Positions 1 to 9,223 of a DNA stretch of 64,000 bases are shown piece after piece. The notes beneath the pieces were generated by a model. That model saw only the letters and a list, made by a program, of their open reading frames with translations, did no database searches and was not told the DNA's origin. Source of the DNA: Nitrosomonas ureae. GTDB taxonomy: Bacteria > Pseudomonadota > Gammaproteobacteria > Burkholderiales > Nitrosomonadaceae. A program made the position numbers and the translations under genes. Where the stretch lies: the NCBI RefSeq assembly GCF_900108305.1, contig NZ_FNUX01000002.1:62001-126000 (forward strand). Reading direction: 5' to 3'. Within the stretch, counting starts at the first letter, position 1. Each line of letters begins with the position of its first letter.

Positions 1-2
1 TG

Positions 3-824
3 GACGATGGCAGGAAGCGCTACATCAATGAAGTGACCGCACTGTCTCTGGCTTTTGCCATCGCCATCCCGCATGAGCAAGCACTGGATATGAAAGATGA
101 AGTGGCCTTTTTTCAGGCGGTCAAAGCACGTCTGTCTAAATTCGACAGCACCGGCAGCGGCAAAACCAATGAAGATATTGAAACCACCATCCGGCAAGTC
201 ATTGACCGGGCGCTGATATCCGAACAAGTGATTGATATCTTCGATGCCGCCGGAATCAAGAAGCCGGATATTTCCATTCTCTCCGAAGATTTTCTGGCGG
301 AACTCAAAGGCTATCAGCACAAGAATGTGGCTCTGGAAGTATTGAAGAAGCTGCTCAATGATGAACTGAAAGTGCGTGCCAAGATCAATCTGATGCAAAG
401 CCGATCGTTGATGGAAATGCTGGAAAACGCCATCAAGAAATATCACAGCAAAATTCTGACTGCGGCGGAAGTTATTGATGAATTGATCAAGATCAGCAAG
501 GAGATCGTCGCATCCGATCAAGAGGCCAAGAAACTGAATTTAACCGAATTTGAGTATGCCTTCTACACCGCGGTTGCCAGCAACGATAGTGCACGTGAAC
601 TGATGCAAAATGACCAATTGCGTGAACTGGCAATCGTATTGACCCAGCGGGTGCGTCAAAATGCTTCGATCGACTGGACCATCAAGGAGAGCGTGAAAGC
701 CAAGCTGAAAGTGATCGTGAAACGTACTTTGAAACAGTTTGGCTACCCGCCTGATATGCAATTGCTGGCGACTGAAATGGTATTAAGGCAGGCCGAGATG
801 ATTGCCAGCGAACTGGCTGCCTAA
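3..824 (+). CDS. hsdR: Type I restriction enzyme HsdR subunit, C-terminal part (cut by window edge)
   Basis: The reading frame is open from the left edge (GAC at position 3) to TAA at 824, so only about 273 C-terminal residues are seen. The segment is mostly helical and matches what I know of the HsdR C-terminus, the helical domain that holds the motor subunit to the HsdM/HsdS methyltransferase core. The start reads DDGRKRYINEVTALSLAF, typical of the region just after the second RecA-like helicase domain. The nuclease and ATPase motifs would lie upstream of the window. No lesion is visible. A GTG at 33 is internal and not a start. The assignment rests on family resemblance only; the rest of the hsd operon is not visible here. 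Confidence 0.75.
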   Translation, partial: DDGRKRYINEVTALSLAFAIAIPHEQALDMKDEVAFFQAVKARLSKFDSTGSGKTNEDIETTIRQVIDRALISEQVIDIFDAAGIKKPDISILSEDFLAELKGYQHKNVALEVLKKLLNDELKVRAKINLMQSRSLMEMLENAIKKYHSKILTAAEVIDELIKISKEIVASDQEAKKLNLTEFEYAFYTAVASNDSARELMQNDQLRELAIVLTQRVRQNASIDWTIKESVKAKLKVIVKRTLKQFGYPPDMQLLATEMVLRQAEMIASELAA

Positions 825-867
825 TGTGATACATATAATTGATTGAGCAAAGATTGAAGGGGCTGCT

Positions 868-1164
868 TTGACATTACGGGAAGGAAGAACAAAATTAACG
901 CTACAATCTTCAATTGATTCTGCTCTATTGGTTGTGGAGGTGTATAACAAACCACGAACAACGGATGGAGATAAAAAGACGTGGGAATTGAGTGATGAGG
1001 ATAGATCAGCTTTTGATAAGATTTCAGTTATTATTAAGGATAAAAGAGTCACAATTGAAGCAGCAAATGCAAAACGAACGACATGGAACAGCAAGAAACA
1101 AGAAAGTGCGTTATGTATTGATATAGAAAAGAGATTGTTGGATTTGCGAATGTTGCTGGAATAA
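868..1164 (+). CDS. Small ORF, possibly an internally deleted DUF3644-type protein
   Basis: 98 codons starting at TTG 868, with a purine-rich GAAGGGG about 10 nt upstream, 43 nt after hsdR. Residues 18-30 (DSALLVVEVYNKP) resemble the N-terminus of DUF3644 proteins, which often accompany restriction genes. Residues 33-42 (DGDKKTWELS) resemble a later part of the same family. The helical stretch expected between them is missing, which suggests an internal deletion that kept the frame. The remaining lysine-rich tail is not recognised. It could also be a genuine small protein; the function is unknown and the family link is tentative. Confidence 0.35.
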   Translation: MTLREGRTKLTLQSSIDSALLVVEVYNKPRTTDGDKKTWELSDEDRSAFDKISVIIKDKRVTIEAANAKRTTWNSKKQESALCIDIEKRLLDLRMLLE

Positions 1165-1176
1165 CCTGGAATGTCG

Positions 1177-1932
1177 TTATAAATTACAGAAGGTTATTTC
1201 AAACGTTACATCATCTTCATAAATTTTGTTTTTTTGCCCTGCCTGTGTCGGAATGAAACGAATATTTAATGCATATTTATTAGCGCTGATTTCGGGTACG
1301 CACGGAAGTTGATCGCTTAGGTTAAGTCTTAGCATATGCGCTGAATATTCTGAGCCGGAATGCTGAAAAACACCTTGATTCGCAACAACTCTTAGAGTCC
1401 TTCCACTCTTGCGTAACAACAGCAATACAATTCTGAATGCATTCCGTATGGGTTGGAATGGAGACAGCCATTCACTAAAATCCTCATGCCGGTATACAGG
1501 ATCCAAATTGAGCCAATAATGATAGGATGGCAAATCAAATACGCAGCAACCGCCATGTATTCCAATTCGTTGTTTAATCGCCATCAACCATTCATTTTCA
1601 CGCAAGTGTTCACCGACTTTACCTGGAAAATCCAGCATTTCCCTGAATGTGATTTTTATGTCATTGAGCACACTATCAAGAGCTGTTTCAGAAACATCCG
1701 GATTTTTTCGTAACATCTCGAGTAGCAGTTTTTGCCGTTCCAGTTCCTGTAATAAATCTGACTTAATATCTGCGCGATTGGTGATTTCAAGAATCTCAAA
1801 TAAAGCGATAAGTGAAGCATGATGTTCAGACGCACTCTCTTTAGTTGAAAAGAAATCAATTTTATTGAATAAGTCCTCAAGACGGAGAAGGGTACGTATA
1901 CGCTCATTAAGCGGGTGCTCATAACAAATCAC
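1177..1932 (-). CDS. zapD: Cell division protein ZapD
   Basis: 251 residues, the usual length. The N-terminus (YEHPLNERIRTLLRLEDLF, residues 4-22) is the signature of the ZapD (DUF1342) family, a cytoplasmic protein that bundles FtsZ protofilaments at the septal ring. An all-helical N-terminal half is followed by a beta-rich C-terminal half, as in the family. It lies 118 nt downstream of coaE on the same strand, the arrangement seen in enterobacteria (coaE-zapD), which supports the assignment. The small zinc protein YacG that often follows is not seen; the next DNA holds the ORF at 868-1164 on the other strand. Confidence 0.9.
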   Translation of the reverse strand: MICYEHPLNERIRTLLRLEDLFNKIDFFSTKESASEHHASLIALFEILEITNRADIKSDLLQELERQKLLLEMLRKNPDVSETALDSVLNDIKITFREMLDFPGKVGEHLRENEWLMAIKQRIGIHGGCCVFDLPSYHYWLNLDPVYRHEDFSEWLSPFQPIRNAFRIVLLLLRKSGRTLRVVANQGVFQHSGSEYSAHMLRLNLSDQLPCVPEISANKYALNIRFIPTQAGQKNKIYEDDVTFEITFCNL

Positions 1933-2050
1933 AATAATTATGCATCCACAACAAAGATTAGAAATATTGAATCCTGCTTCAGGGGCATTATTTCACAAAA
2001 GAAGTAAATTTCCCAGTTAAATTCTTCAGTGCAATGATGTAACGTTATGT

Positions 2051-2650
2051 TTATAATGATAAAGATAAATATTTCTTGTGCAGTTGAGCTACCTGTGCCT
2101 TCAGATATGCAATATCCAGATTGTTGACGATAATATCGTCGGCTTTTTGCAAGCGGCTTGTTCGTGGAATCTGTGTGGCGACGATTGCTCTTACTTGATT
2201 TTCATGCAATTTGCTACGTTTCATCGTCCGTAATATTTGCTGTTCCTCTTCGCAATCAACAACTAGACTGCGTTGAATTATTTTGTCGTAGTCATTCGTT
2301 TCAAATAAGAGCGGAATAGCGATTATGATGTAGGGCGATAGAGCTTTTCTGACTTGCTGGAGAGTTTCGGCAAGAATGAGGGGATGAAGGATATTTTCGA
2401 GTGCAAGCTTATAATTACTATCTGAGAAGATTAAATCGCGCATCTTTTCTCTATTCAGAGAACCATCCGCAGCTATCATGGTTTCTCCAAAAGAATTTTT
2501 AATTGAGTTCATGGCTAAACCACCGGGCTCGGTTAGCATCCGGGCAATTACGTCAGTATCAATAATATCAATACCCAGATCTGCGAAATATTGACCTACG
2601 GTTGATTTGCCACTGCCAATTCCTCCAGTTAACCCTACAATCAAAGTCAT
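2051..2650 (-). CDS. coaE: Dephospho-CoA kinase
   Basis: Catalyses the last step of coenzyme A synthesis, ATP-dependent phosphorylation of the 3'-hydroxyl of dephospho-CoA ribose. 199 residues, normal for the family. A P-loop GGIGSGKST is seen at residues 9-17, followed by the DTD motif (about 31-33) that binds substrate. The start codon lies 3 nt after the pilD stop codon, so translation is probably coupled. Order pilC-pilD-coaE-zapD is common in beta- and gammaproteobacteria. Confidence 0.95.
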   Translation of the reverse strand: MTLIVGLTGGIGSGKSTVGQYFADLGIDIIDTDVIARMLTEPGGLAMNSIKNSFGETMIAADGSLNREKMRDLIFSDSNYKLALENILHPLILAETLQQVRKALSPYIIIAIPLLFETNDYDKIIQRSLVVDCEEEQQILRTMKRSKLHENQVRAIVATQIPRTSRLQKADDIIVNNLDIAYLKAQVAQLHKKYLSLSL

Positions 2651-2653
2651 TGA

Positions 2654-3517
2654 TCAGAGCAATCCAAAGTAAGCATGATTTAATTTTTCTCCCCAGAACA
2701 ATGCGATAAGCGCCCCACCAGCAAGGTAAGGGCCAAATGGGATGGGTATATTCTTATTGAGTTTTGCTGCGACGATCATTCCAATTCCTACGATAGCACC
2801 CACCAGCGAGGAAAAAAGTATGACGAGTGGAAGCATGCTCCATCCTAGCCAGGCCCCAATTGCGGACAGCAATTTAAAGTCACCAAACCCCATGCCTTCT
2901 TTTCCGGTTATCAATTTAAAGCACCAATAAATTGACCATAAAGAAAGATAACCTGCTACGGCACCAATTACGGCTGATTGAATATCGGTAAAACCATTAT
3001 TAATGTTCACCAATAATCCCATCCATAATAACGGCAAAGTTATATCGTCCGGCAATAGTTGTGTGTTGAGATCAATCACTGTCAAAGTAATTAGCGCCCA
3101 TACAAAAATCAATGCCGCGATGGCTATCAGACTGTATCCGTAGTACCAGGCAACGATGCCGCTCATTAAAGCTGTTAGCGCTTCTACAGCAGGATAACGG
3201 AAAGAAATGGATCCGTTGCATTGGGAGCAACGGCCACGTAACAGTAGATAGCTGATTACTGGAATATTTTCCCATACGCTCAGCTTGTGTCCGCAATGGA
3301 TACAAGCTGAGCGCGGACTAATGAGATTAAATGCTGGTAATGTTTCGCTTGCTTGTTGACCCTGCAATTCTGCACATTGTTGCAGCCAACTTCTTTTAAG
3401 CATCTCAGGCAGCCGATAAATCACGACGTTCAGAAAGCTACCAACCATTAAACCTAGTAGCGCTATCAAGGAAATAAAAAGAACAGGAGAATCTTGCAAT
3501 ATGCTGAGTAAGGTCAT
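2654..3517 (-). CDS. pilD: Type IV prepilin peptidase/N-methyltransferase PilD
   Basis: An inner-membrane aspartyl protease that cleaves type IV prepilin leaders and methylates the new N-terminus. 287 residues with about eight hydrophobic segments. The cytoplasmic N-terminal domain carries two CxxC pairs (C72/C75 and C97/C100), the zinc-type motif of bifunctional enzymes. Candidate catalytic aspartates are D149 (VIDLNTQLLPD) and D213 in GFGDFK. It lies 32 nt downstream of pilC and just before coaE, so it is probably in one operon with both. Confidence 0.95.
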   Translation of the reverse strand: MTLLSILQDSPVLFISLIALLGLMVGSFLNVVIYRLPEMLKRSWLQQCAELQGQQASETLPAFNLISPRSACIHCGHKLSVWENIPVISYLLLRGRCSQCNGSISFRYPAVEALTALMSGIVAWYYGYSLIAIAALIFVWALITLTVIDLNTQLLPDDITLPLLWMGLLVNINNGFTDIQSAVIGAVAGYLSLWSIYWCFKLITGKEGMGFGDFKLLSAIGAWLGWSMLPLVILFSSLVGAIVGIGMIVAAKLNKNIPIPFGPYLAGGALIALFWGEKLNHAYFGLL

Positions 3518-3549
3518 GGCTGTTTTGTGTAGATGAGAAAAAATAAAAC

Positions 3550-4773
3550 CTAACTAACGACCATACCCATTTTGAAAATAGGCAAATACATTGCGATCAC
3601 CATACCGCCAATGAGTGTTCCCAGAACAACCATGATCATGGGCTCCATCAAGCTAGAAAGTGCGGCAACAGCATCGTCGACTTCTGCTTCATAAAAATCA
3701 GCTATTTTGCCAAGCATAGAATCAAGCGATCCCGCTTCTTCACCGATAGCTACCATTTGAATAACCATGTTGGGAAATACAGTGCTGTTAGCCATTGATG
3801 ACATTAAACTATTACCTGTGCTAACTTCAAGCTGTATATTCTTTGTGGCTTCATAGTAGATATGATTTCCAGCAGCACCTGCGACGGAATCCAATGATTC
3901 TACCAAAGGAACACCTGCTGCAAACATCGTAGACAGCGTGCGCGACCAACGTGCAATAGTAGCTTTACGAATTACTTCTCCGAAAACAGGAATCTTAAGT
4001 GCAACACGATCGATAACCCGCTGCATGGGAATAGATCTTTTCCAAGTATAAAAGAAAGCATAAATTCCACCGCCTACAATGCCAAAGATTGCCCACCAAT
4101 AGGCAACGAAGAAATCTGAAATAGTCATTACGAATAGTGTTGGAGCAGGTAGATCGGCACCGAATCCTTCAAATAAATCCTTAAAGGCCGGAATTACAAA
4201 AATCATTATTATTGCTGTGATGACAAATGCAACTACAATGATTGAAATAGGGTAAAAAAGAGCAGACTTAATTTTTCCCTTGATAGCTTGAATTTTTTCT
4301 TTATAAGTAGCCAGGCGGTCTAAAATAGTATCAAGAATACCCGCCGCTTCGCCTGCGCCAACAAGATTGCAATATAGCGCATCGAAATAAAGCGGGTATT
4401 TGCGGAATGCATCCGTGAGATTACTGCCCGTTTCGACATCAGATTTAATATCCATTAATAATTTACTCAAGGCCCGATTGCTGTGTCCTTTTCCTATAAT
4501 ATCAAATGCTTGAAGAAGCGGCACACCTGATTTCATCATGGTTGCCAGCTGACGCGTAAATAGGGTTATATCTTTCTCAATAATTCTACCATTGGATTGC
4601 ATTTTTTCTATTTTTGTAACTTTAATGCCTTGGCGGCGCAATGTGGAAGTTACAATTACAGTTCCTGCGGCTCGCATTTCCCCTTTTAGTTGCTTTCCAG
4701 ATTTATCCTTTCCTTCCCACGAATAATTGATTTCTTTTATTTTTTTCTCGGTGCTTGCGGTTACAGTTGCCAT
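3550..4773 (-). CDS. pilC: Type IV pilus inner-membrane platform protein PilC
   Basis: A GspF/PilC family protein that forms the inner-membrane platform on which the pilus ATPases act. 407 residues from the chosen ATG at 4773, preceded by GAAGGAG with a 7-nt gap; the longer frame from TTG 4788 would start inside that ribosome-binding site and is rejected. Two duplicated GspF domains are visible, each beginning near FTRQLATMMKSGVPLLQAFD (about residues 70-90) and WSRTLSTMFAAGVPLVESLD (about 275-295), with three membrane segments. The pilB ATPase gene that normally precedes pilC is absent from the 183 nt upstream and must lie elsewhere, if present. Confidence 0.93.
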   Translation of the reverse strand: MATVTASTEKKIKEINYSWEGKDKSGKQLKGEMRAAGTVIVTSTLRRQGIKVTKIEKMQSNGRIIEKDITLFTRQLATMMKSGVPLLQAFDIIGKGHSNRALSKLLMDIKSDVETGSNLTDAFRKYPLYFDALYCNLVGAGEAAGILDTILDRLATYKEKIQAIKGKIKSALFYPISIIVVAFVITAIIMIFVIPAFKDLFEGFGADLPAPTLFVMTISDFFVAYWWAIFGIVGGGIYAFFYTWKRSIPMQRVIDRVALKIPVFGEVIRKATIARWSRTLSTMFAAGVPLVESLDSVAGAAGNHIYYEATKNIQLEVSTGNSLMSSMANSTVFPNMVIQMVAIGEEAGSLDSMLGKIADFYEAEVDDAVAALSSLMEPMIMVVLGTLIGGMVIAMYLPIFKMGMVVS

Positions 4774-4971
4774 AATAAGCTCCTTCAAAACTCGGTATGC
4801 TATTGATAGTTAATAATTATTAACGGATACGCCACAAAAATTCCAATTTATCTTTTTGGATAACAGAATCAGAAGATTGTTTTAAAATTGTGCGGATTTA
4901 ACGGCATCGATTGACTATTACTTAGTGCGAGCTAAAAATTTGACGAATTAATATCAGACCGAGTATTGGAT

Positions 4972-5868
4972 TTACTGATCATTAATCAATGCTGCTTTGA
5001 TGCCTTCGTGGACTGTGGGATAGAGCAAGTTAATATGTAATTCTTTTTTTATTCGGACGTTTCTAAGCCGCCTGGATTCTTTCATAAAAGATAGCATACC
5101 GGGTGTTATTTGCTCTTGAGCTTGGCTTCGAGTGATGCGAGGAGGATGCGGCAAGCCAAAATAATCAGCAACTAAGTCAAAATATTCCCCCATTTTGAGA
5201 TGAGAATTGTCACAGGCGTGATAAATTCTATTGGTTTTGGCAAACCGTATGGCAGCAAAAATAATCTGAGCCAGATCTTCAGCATGTATATGATTGGTAT
5301 AACTATCCTCAGCATCCAATAATGTGGGATGGCCGTCTCGCAAACGTTGCAAAGGTAATCTATTGGCTGCATAGATTCCAGGTACCCGCACTATGCAGGT
5401 CGAAATATGATTACGTTTCCCCCAGCTACGTATCTGTTTTTCAGCAAAGACACGTCGTATTGCTCGATCATTCTCAGGCTGAACTGGATGAGTTTCATCA
5501 ATTAAATTACTCTGGCAGTCACCATAAACCCCGCTGGTACTGATATAGATAAGTCGTTGTGGTAAAATTACCGGATTGGTTTTCTTTTTTTTTGTTAGAG
5601 CAGACAATAAATGCAGCGTTCTTGTGTCTCGTTTTCCATAATTGGGCGGAGGGGCCAGGTGTAAGACCAAATGTGCTATTCCCGCGAGCTTCTTAAGACT
5701 TTTGAGACAATCTAAATTACCGTAAATTGGAGTAACGTCATTTGCGCGTAGCAGATCGGCACGGTCTGCGTTACGATATAAACCGAGGATACGGTAGTGT
5801 GTTTTTAGTAGCGGTACTGTCCGCAAAGCGACATCGCCGCAACCGATAATTAACAATATTTTTTTCAT
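4972..5868 (-). CDS. NAD(P)-dependent SDR-family epimerase/dehydratase-like protein
   Basis: 298 residues. The N-terminal Rossmann motif is LLIIGCGDVALRTV (residues 5-18), and YISTSGVYGD follows a beta strand in the middle, as in extended/atypical short-chain dehydrogenases of the YeeZ type. The canonical YxxxK is not clear, so catalysis is uncertain. The gene diverges from the flavin reductase at 5916, with 47 nt between the starts. Substrate unknown. Confidence 0.7.
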   Translation of the reverse strand: MKKILLIIGCGDVALRTVPLLKTHYRILGLYRNADRADLLRANDVTPIYGNLDCLKSLKKLAGIAHLVLHLAPPPNYGKRDTRTLHLLSALTKKKKTNPVILPQRLIYISTSGVYGDCQSNLIDETHPVQPENDRAIRRVFAEKQIRSWGKRNHISTCIVRVPGIYAANRLPLQRLRDGHPTLLDAEDSYTNHIHAEDLAQIIFAAIRFAKTNRIYHACDNSHLKMGEYFDLVADYFGLPHPPRITRSQAQEQITPGMLSFMKESRRLRNVRIKKELHINLLYPTVHEGIKAALINDQ

Positions 5869-5915
5869 ACAATCTATTCTATTTCCAAATAGTATTCATT
5901 CTTATCTGCTACTCA

Positions 5916-6962
5916 ATGTCGCATCAAATCCTTATCCAACCTAGCGGACATATATTAACAGTAAAGACAGGAGAAACCATTCTTGACGCAGCTCTGCGCG
6001 AAGGTTTTTCGCTTCCCTATGGTTGTCGTAACGGTTCCTGTGGGGTTTGTAAAGGAAAAATCATTCAGGGATCGGTGAATTACGGTGATTATAGTGAAGA
6101 AACCCTGACTAAAGAGGAAAGAGATGCTGGTAACGCTCTGTTTTGCTGCGCTTCTCCGTTGACTGACTTGACCATTGAATGTCAGGAAATCAGTGCGATT
6201 AAAGATATCGAAATAAAGACTTTGCCTTGCCGTGTGCATAAGCTCGATCTTGTTGCTCCCGATGTTATGGTTATCTCATTAAAGCTTCCTGCCAAGCAGC
6301 GATTACAATTTTTACCAGGCCAATATATTGACATCTTGCTTAAAGATGGAAAACGCCGGAGTTTTTCTTTGGCAAATGCCCCTCATAATGATGAGGTTCT
6401 GCAATTGCATGTGCGTAATTATCCCGGCGGCGCATTTACGGAATATGTTTTTAACCAAATGAGGGTTAAGGATATTGTTCGCTTTATTGGGCCGCTCGGA
6501 TCATTCTTTCTGCGTGATGTGCCTGAAGATGCTGCAATAATTTTTCTGGCTAGTGGAACAGGATTTGCGCCAATAAAAAGTATTCTTGAGCACGTTTTAT
6601 ATCAGGAAAATGACCGGGGCGGCAAAAGAAAAATGATTCTCTACTGGGGCGCACGCATAAAAGCTGATCTATATTTAGCCGAGTTAGCCGACAGTTGGCA
6701 GCAACAGCATGAAAATTTCACCTTTGTGCCTGTATTATCCGAACCCTTGCCAATTGATAACTGGAAAGGAAGAACAGGATTGGTTCATGAGGCTGTGATA
6801 CAGGATTTCAGGAATCTGGAAAAATATCAGATATACGCCTGTGGCGCCCCTGCTATGATAAAAGCAGCGTATCACGACTTTACTCTTTATTGCAATCTGC
6901 CTAAAAATGCTTTTTTCTCAGATGTATTCACGCCCTCGACCAGCAATCCCCCAAGTATCTGA
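5916..6962 (+). CDS. 2Fe-2S ferredoxin-type NAD(P)H:flavin oxidoreductase (AscD-like)
   Basis: 348 residues with three domains in order. A plant-type 2Fe-2S ferredoxin domain has cysteines C37, C42, C45 and C77. An FAD-binding barrel carries RSFS (148-151). An NAD(P)-binding domain carries LASGTGFAPI (211-220). Electrons should pass from NAD(P)H via FAD to the iron-sulfur cluster and on to a partner. Databases often call such proteins CDP-6-deoxy-glucoseen reductase, but no sugar pathway is visible here, so the partner is unknown. No strong ribosome-binding site is visible before ATG 5916. Confidence 0.8.
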   Translation: MSHQILIQPSGHILTVKTGETILDAALREGFSLPYGCRNGSCGVCKGKIIQGSVNYGDYSEETLTKEERDAGNALFCCASPLTDLTIECQEISAIKDIEIKTLPCRVHKLDLVAPDVMVISLKLPAKQRLQFLPGQYIDILLKDGKRRSFSLANAPHNDEVLQLHVRNYPGGAFTEYVFNQMRVKDIVRFIGPLGSFFLRDVPEDAAIIFLASGTGFAPIKSILEHVLYQENDRGGKRKMILYWGARIKADLYLAELADSWQQQHENFTFVPVLSEPLPIDNWKGRTGLVHEAVIQDFRNLEKYQIYACGAPAMIKAAYHDFTLYCNLPKNAFFSDVFTPSTSNPPSI

Positions 6963-7108
6963 GTCCATATAAAGAAAAGGCCTCCAGCAGTCTCTAAATG
7001 CAATCACAGTTATATAAAGCTAAACAGGCTCTGTGTTCATTTTAGTTATAATACTTCTTTCTGTTTTTTGCGGCCTTTTCAACTTCTCGGAAAGCGCTTA
7101 TTAGCAAT

Positions 7109-8287
7109 CTATGAAATAAGCTGTTTTAGGCACAGTTCGAGCCCCTTATTATAATGACTCATAGCCAATTCATGTTTGCCCAGCCTCTCGTTTAGCTGTG
7201 CCAGTGCAAAATGCGCTTTATAACTTGGTTCAACCGATAAGCTGGCTTCTAAATAATTTTGCGCTTTGCCCCAGAGTTCACAATGTGTGCAGAGTTTACC
7301 GAGCGTCAGTAACAGTTGTGCATTGTTGGGCTGTGATCTCAACCATACTTCTGCGCATTCGATTTGCCTGTTGACATGATAATCCAGGCACTCCGCATAA
7401 AGTTCAATGAGGTCGTTATCCCATGTGATCGGAACATTCTGTTCAATAATCCGATTTGCGGTTGCACAATTCCCTAGAGAAATGTATGAACGCACTGCAG
7501 CTGCACAAAGCTTACTATCCATTTTTTCCATTGGCGATATGTGCAACCAATACTGATTCAAGGATTGTGAATCGGTTGCTTTGCTTCTAATATTTTCTAT
7601 TTGTGCATCGTGTTTTAATTTTTTTATGTATGTTTTATTAGCCGATCGACGCTTTTCCAGTACTTTGGTTAATTCCAGCACCGCATCCCAATTTTTGCCG
7701 CGTTGCTGAGCTTCCAGCTCCAGTTGCAACACTGCAGTTGGTTGCAGCCCTCCTCCTGAATATAATGACTGTAAGGTTTTAAGCGCATCCTGATGATTTC
7801 CGTCATCCAGTTGGAATTCAGCTTTTGTGGCAAGGCATAAGGACTTCTCACTGGGTACTTGATCGAATGCATTATTTAAATATTGATCTCGTGCGCTGGC
7901 TTGATTGAGCTTGTGCGCTGAACGAGCTGCGATAACAGCACCGATTGCTTTCACAGTTGCTGAATTTGCTAGTTTTAATGCTACGGCGGCATTCTTTTGT
8001 GCTTTAACAAAATCACCTTCAAAGTAAGCTTTCAGTCCGGACAGCAACATCTCATCCGTTTTTTTATGGCGATGCCTTTTGCTGAATCCGAATATCCCCA
8101 GGATGAGCCGTACTAAAAAATAGAAAACTAGAAAAGCTACGATCACTACAATAATAAACTGATCGAGCGGTAATTCTAATTGATAAGGCGGCATCACCAA
8201 TGAAGCATGCCCGGTGACGTGTTCGGCAGTAAGTGTAACAGCTACGGCAGCAGCGAATAGTGCTATTAGCCAGACTATCAGTTTCAT
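7109..8287 (-). CDS. hemY: HemY: membrane-anchored TPR protein of the heme cluster
   Basis: 392 residues. Two N-terminal hydrophobic segments (about 4-20 and 41-66) are followed by a helical TPR-rich region that ends with a clear repeat (YKAHFALAQLNERLGKHELA). This is the proteobacterial HemY family, a TPR protein linked to protoheme synthesis and distinct from the protoporphyrinogen oxidase of the same name in Gram-positives. It follows hemC and hemD on the same strand, with 148 nt between hemD and hemY. The hemX gene usually found in between is absent. Confidence 0.88.
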   Translation of the reverse strand: MKLIVWLIALFAAAVAVTLTAEHVTGHASLVMPPYQLELPLDQFIIVVIVAFLVFYFLVRLILGIFGFSKRHRHKKTDEMLLSGLKAYFEGDFVKAQKNAAVALKLANSATVKAIGAVIAARSAHKLNQASARDQYLNNAFDQVPSEKSLCLATKAEFQLDDGNHQDALKTLQSLYSGGGLQPTAVLQLELEAQQRGKNWDAVLELTKVLEKRRSANKTYIKKLKHDAQIENIRSKATDSQSLNQYWLHISPMEKMDSKLCAAAVRSYISLGNCATANRIIEQNVPITWDNDLIELYAECLDYHVNRQIECAEVWLRSQPNNAQLLLTLGKLCTHCELWGKAQNYLEASLSVEPSYKAHFALAQLNERLGKHELAMSHYNKGLELCLKQLIS

Positions 8288-8435
8288 ATATTCTCCTCAT
8301 TGCAATCGAGTCGATCATTATTAATTCATATCACGGATTATAAATACACACCCACCGCTGCGGTGAGTGCAATTGATGCGCGACTATTTTTAGTTTATTC
8401 AGGGCCCTTTTTCTTATATTTCATTTAAAAAAACA

Positions 8436-9221
8436 CTATTTTCTCATTGACTGAAAGTATATATACAAACCTTTCAGTAAACCTTCATCACCTGCGTATG
8501 GCACTTTCACGATTTTTTCCAATCCTAGCTCTTTGGCTGCCTGGGCAATGCGCTCATGCGCTGTAAAAACAGGAGTTATTTTCAGCAATTGTTGGCCAAG
8601 CGTGCCTATTATGTCAAATAAATTATGCAATCCCTCACTACTTGTAATGATTACTGCGTGTATTTTCCCTTGTGACCAGGCAGCGAGCAAAGGTGCGCTA
8701 TCAATGTCGGGTTTCCTGCGTAGGTAACATTCAGCATATTCGATGCGTGCGCCGCGTTGCGCGAGTGTGTCACCTAATAATGCTCGCCCGCCATTGCCAC
8801 GAAAAATGACCACATGTTTTCCGGTCATGTTTTGTAATTCTTCTGACTTAAGTAATGCTTCACTATCAAAATGCTCGATTGGAATAAGAACCTCGCTGAT
8901 TCCATACCGCCTTAAGGTATCCGCGGTGCCTTTTCCTACAGCAGCTATTTTTAAGTCAGGAGGCAGCGCGCGTTGCTTGGTAATTAAATCCATGCTTTTG
9001 GTAACAGCATTAGGGCTGACAAATACCGCCCAATCAAATTCATCCAATCGATTAATCAGATCAATCAAGGGAGTAATATCCGTGACATCGGCAATTTCCA
9101 GTACTGGAAGTAAAATCGGATCGCCACCGCTAGCGTGAATGCTTTCTGCAAGAAAAGTGGATTGATGTATCGGACGAGTGACCAGTATGTTAATCCCGCT
9201 CAATTGTTTATCGGTAGGCAA
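8436..9221 (-). CDS. hemD: Uroporphyrinogen-III synthase
   Basis: 261 residues, normal for the family, which cyclises hydroxymethylbilane to uroporphyrinogen III with inversion of ring D. The N-terminal ILVTRP motif (about 11-16) and the central FVSPNAV segment (about 68-74) fit HemD, and ITSSEGLHNLF marks the second domain. It starts 2 nt after the hemC stop, so the two consecutive pathway enzymes are almost certainly co-transcribed and translationally coupled. Confidence 0.92.
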   Translation of the reverse strand: MPTDKQLSGINILVTRPIHQSTFLAESIHASGGDPILLPVLEIADVTDITPLIDLINRLDEFDWAVFVSPNAVTKSMDLITKQRALPPDLKIAAVGKGTADTLRRYGISEVLIPIEHFDSEALLKSEELQNMTGKHVVIFRGNGGRALLGDTLAQRGARIEYAECYLRRKPDIDSAPLLAAWSQGKIHAVIITSSEGLHNLFDIIGTLGQQLLKITPVFTAHERIAQAAKELGLEKIVKVPYAGDEGLLKGLYIYFQSMRK

Positions 9222-9223
9222 TG

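Noticed and set aside
4774-4788. Longer pilC start at TTG 4788
   Set aside because: It overlaps the GAAGGAG ribosome-binding site of the better ATG at 4773.
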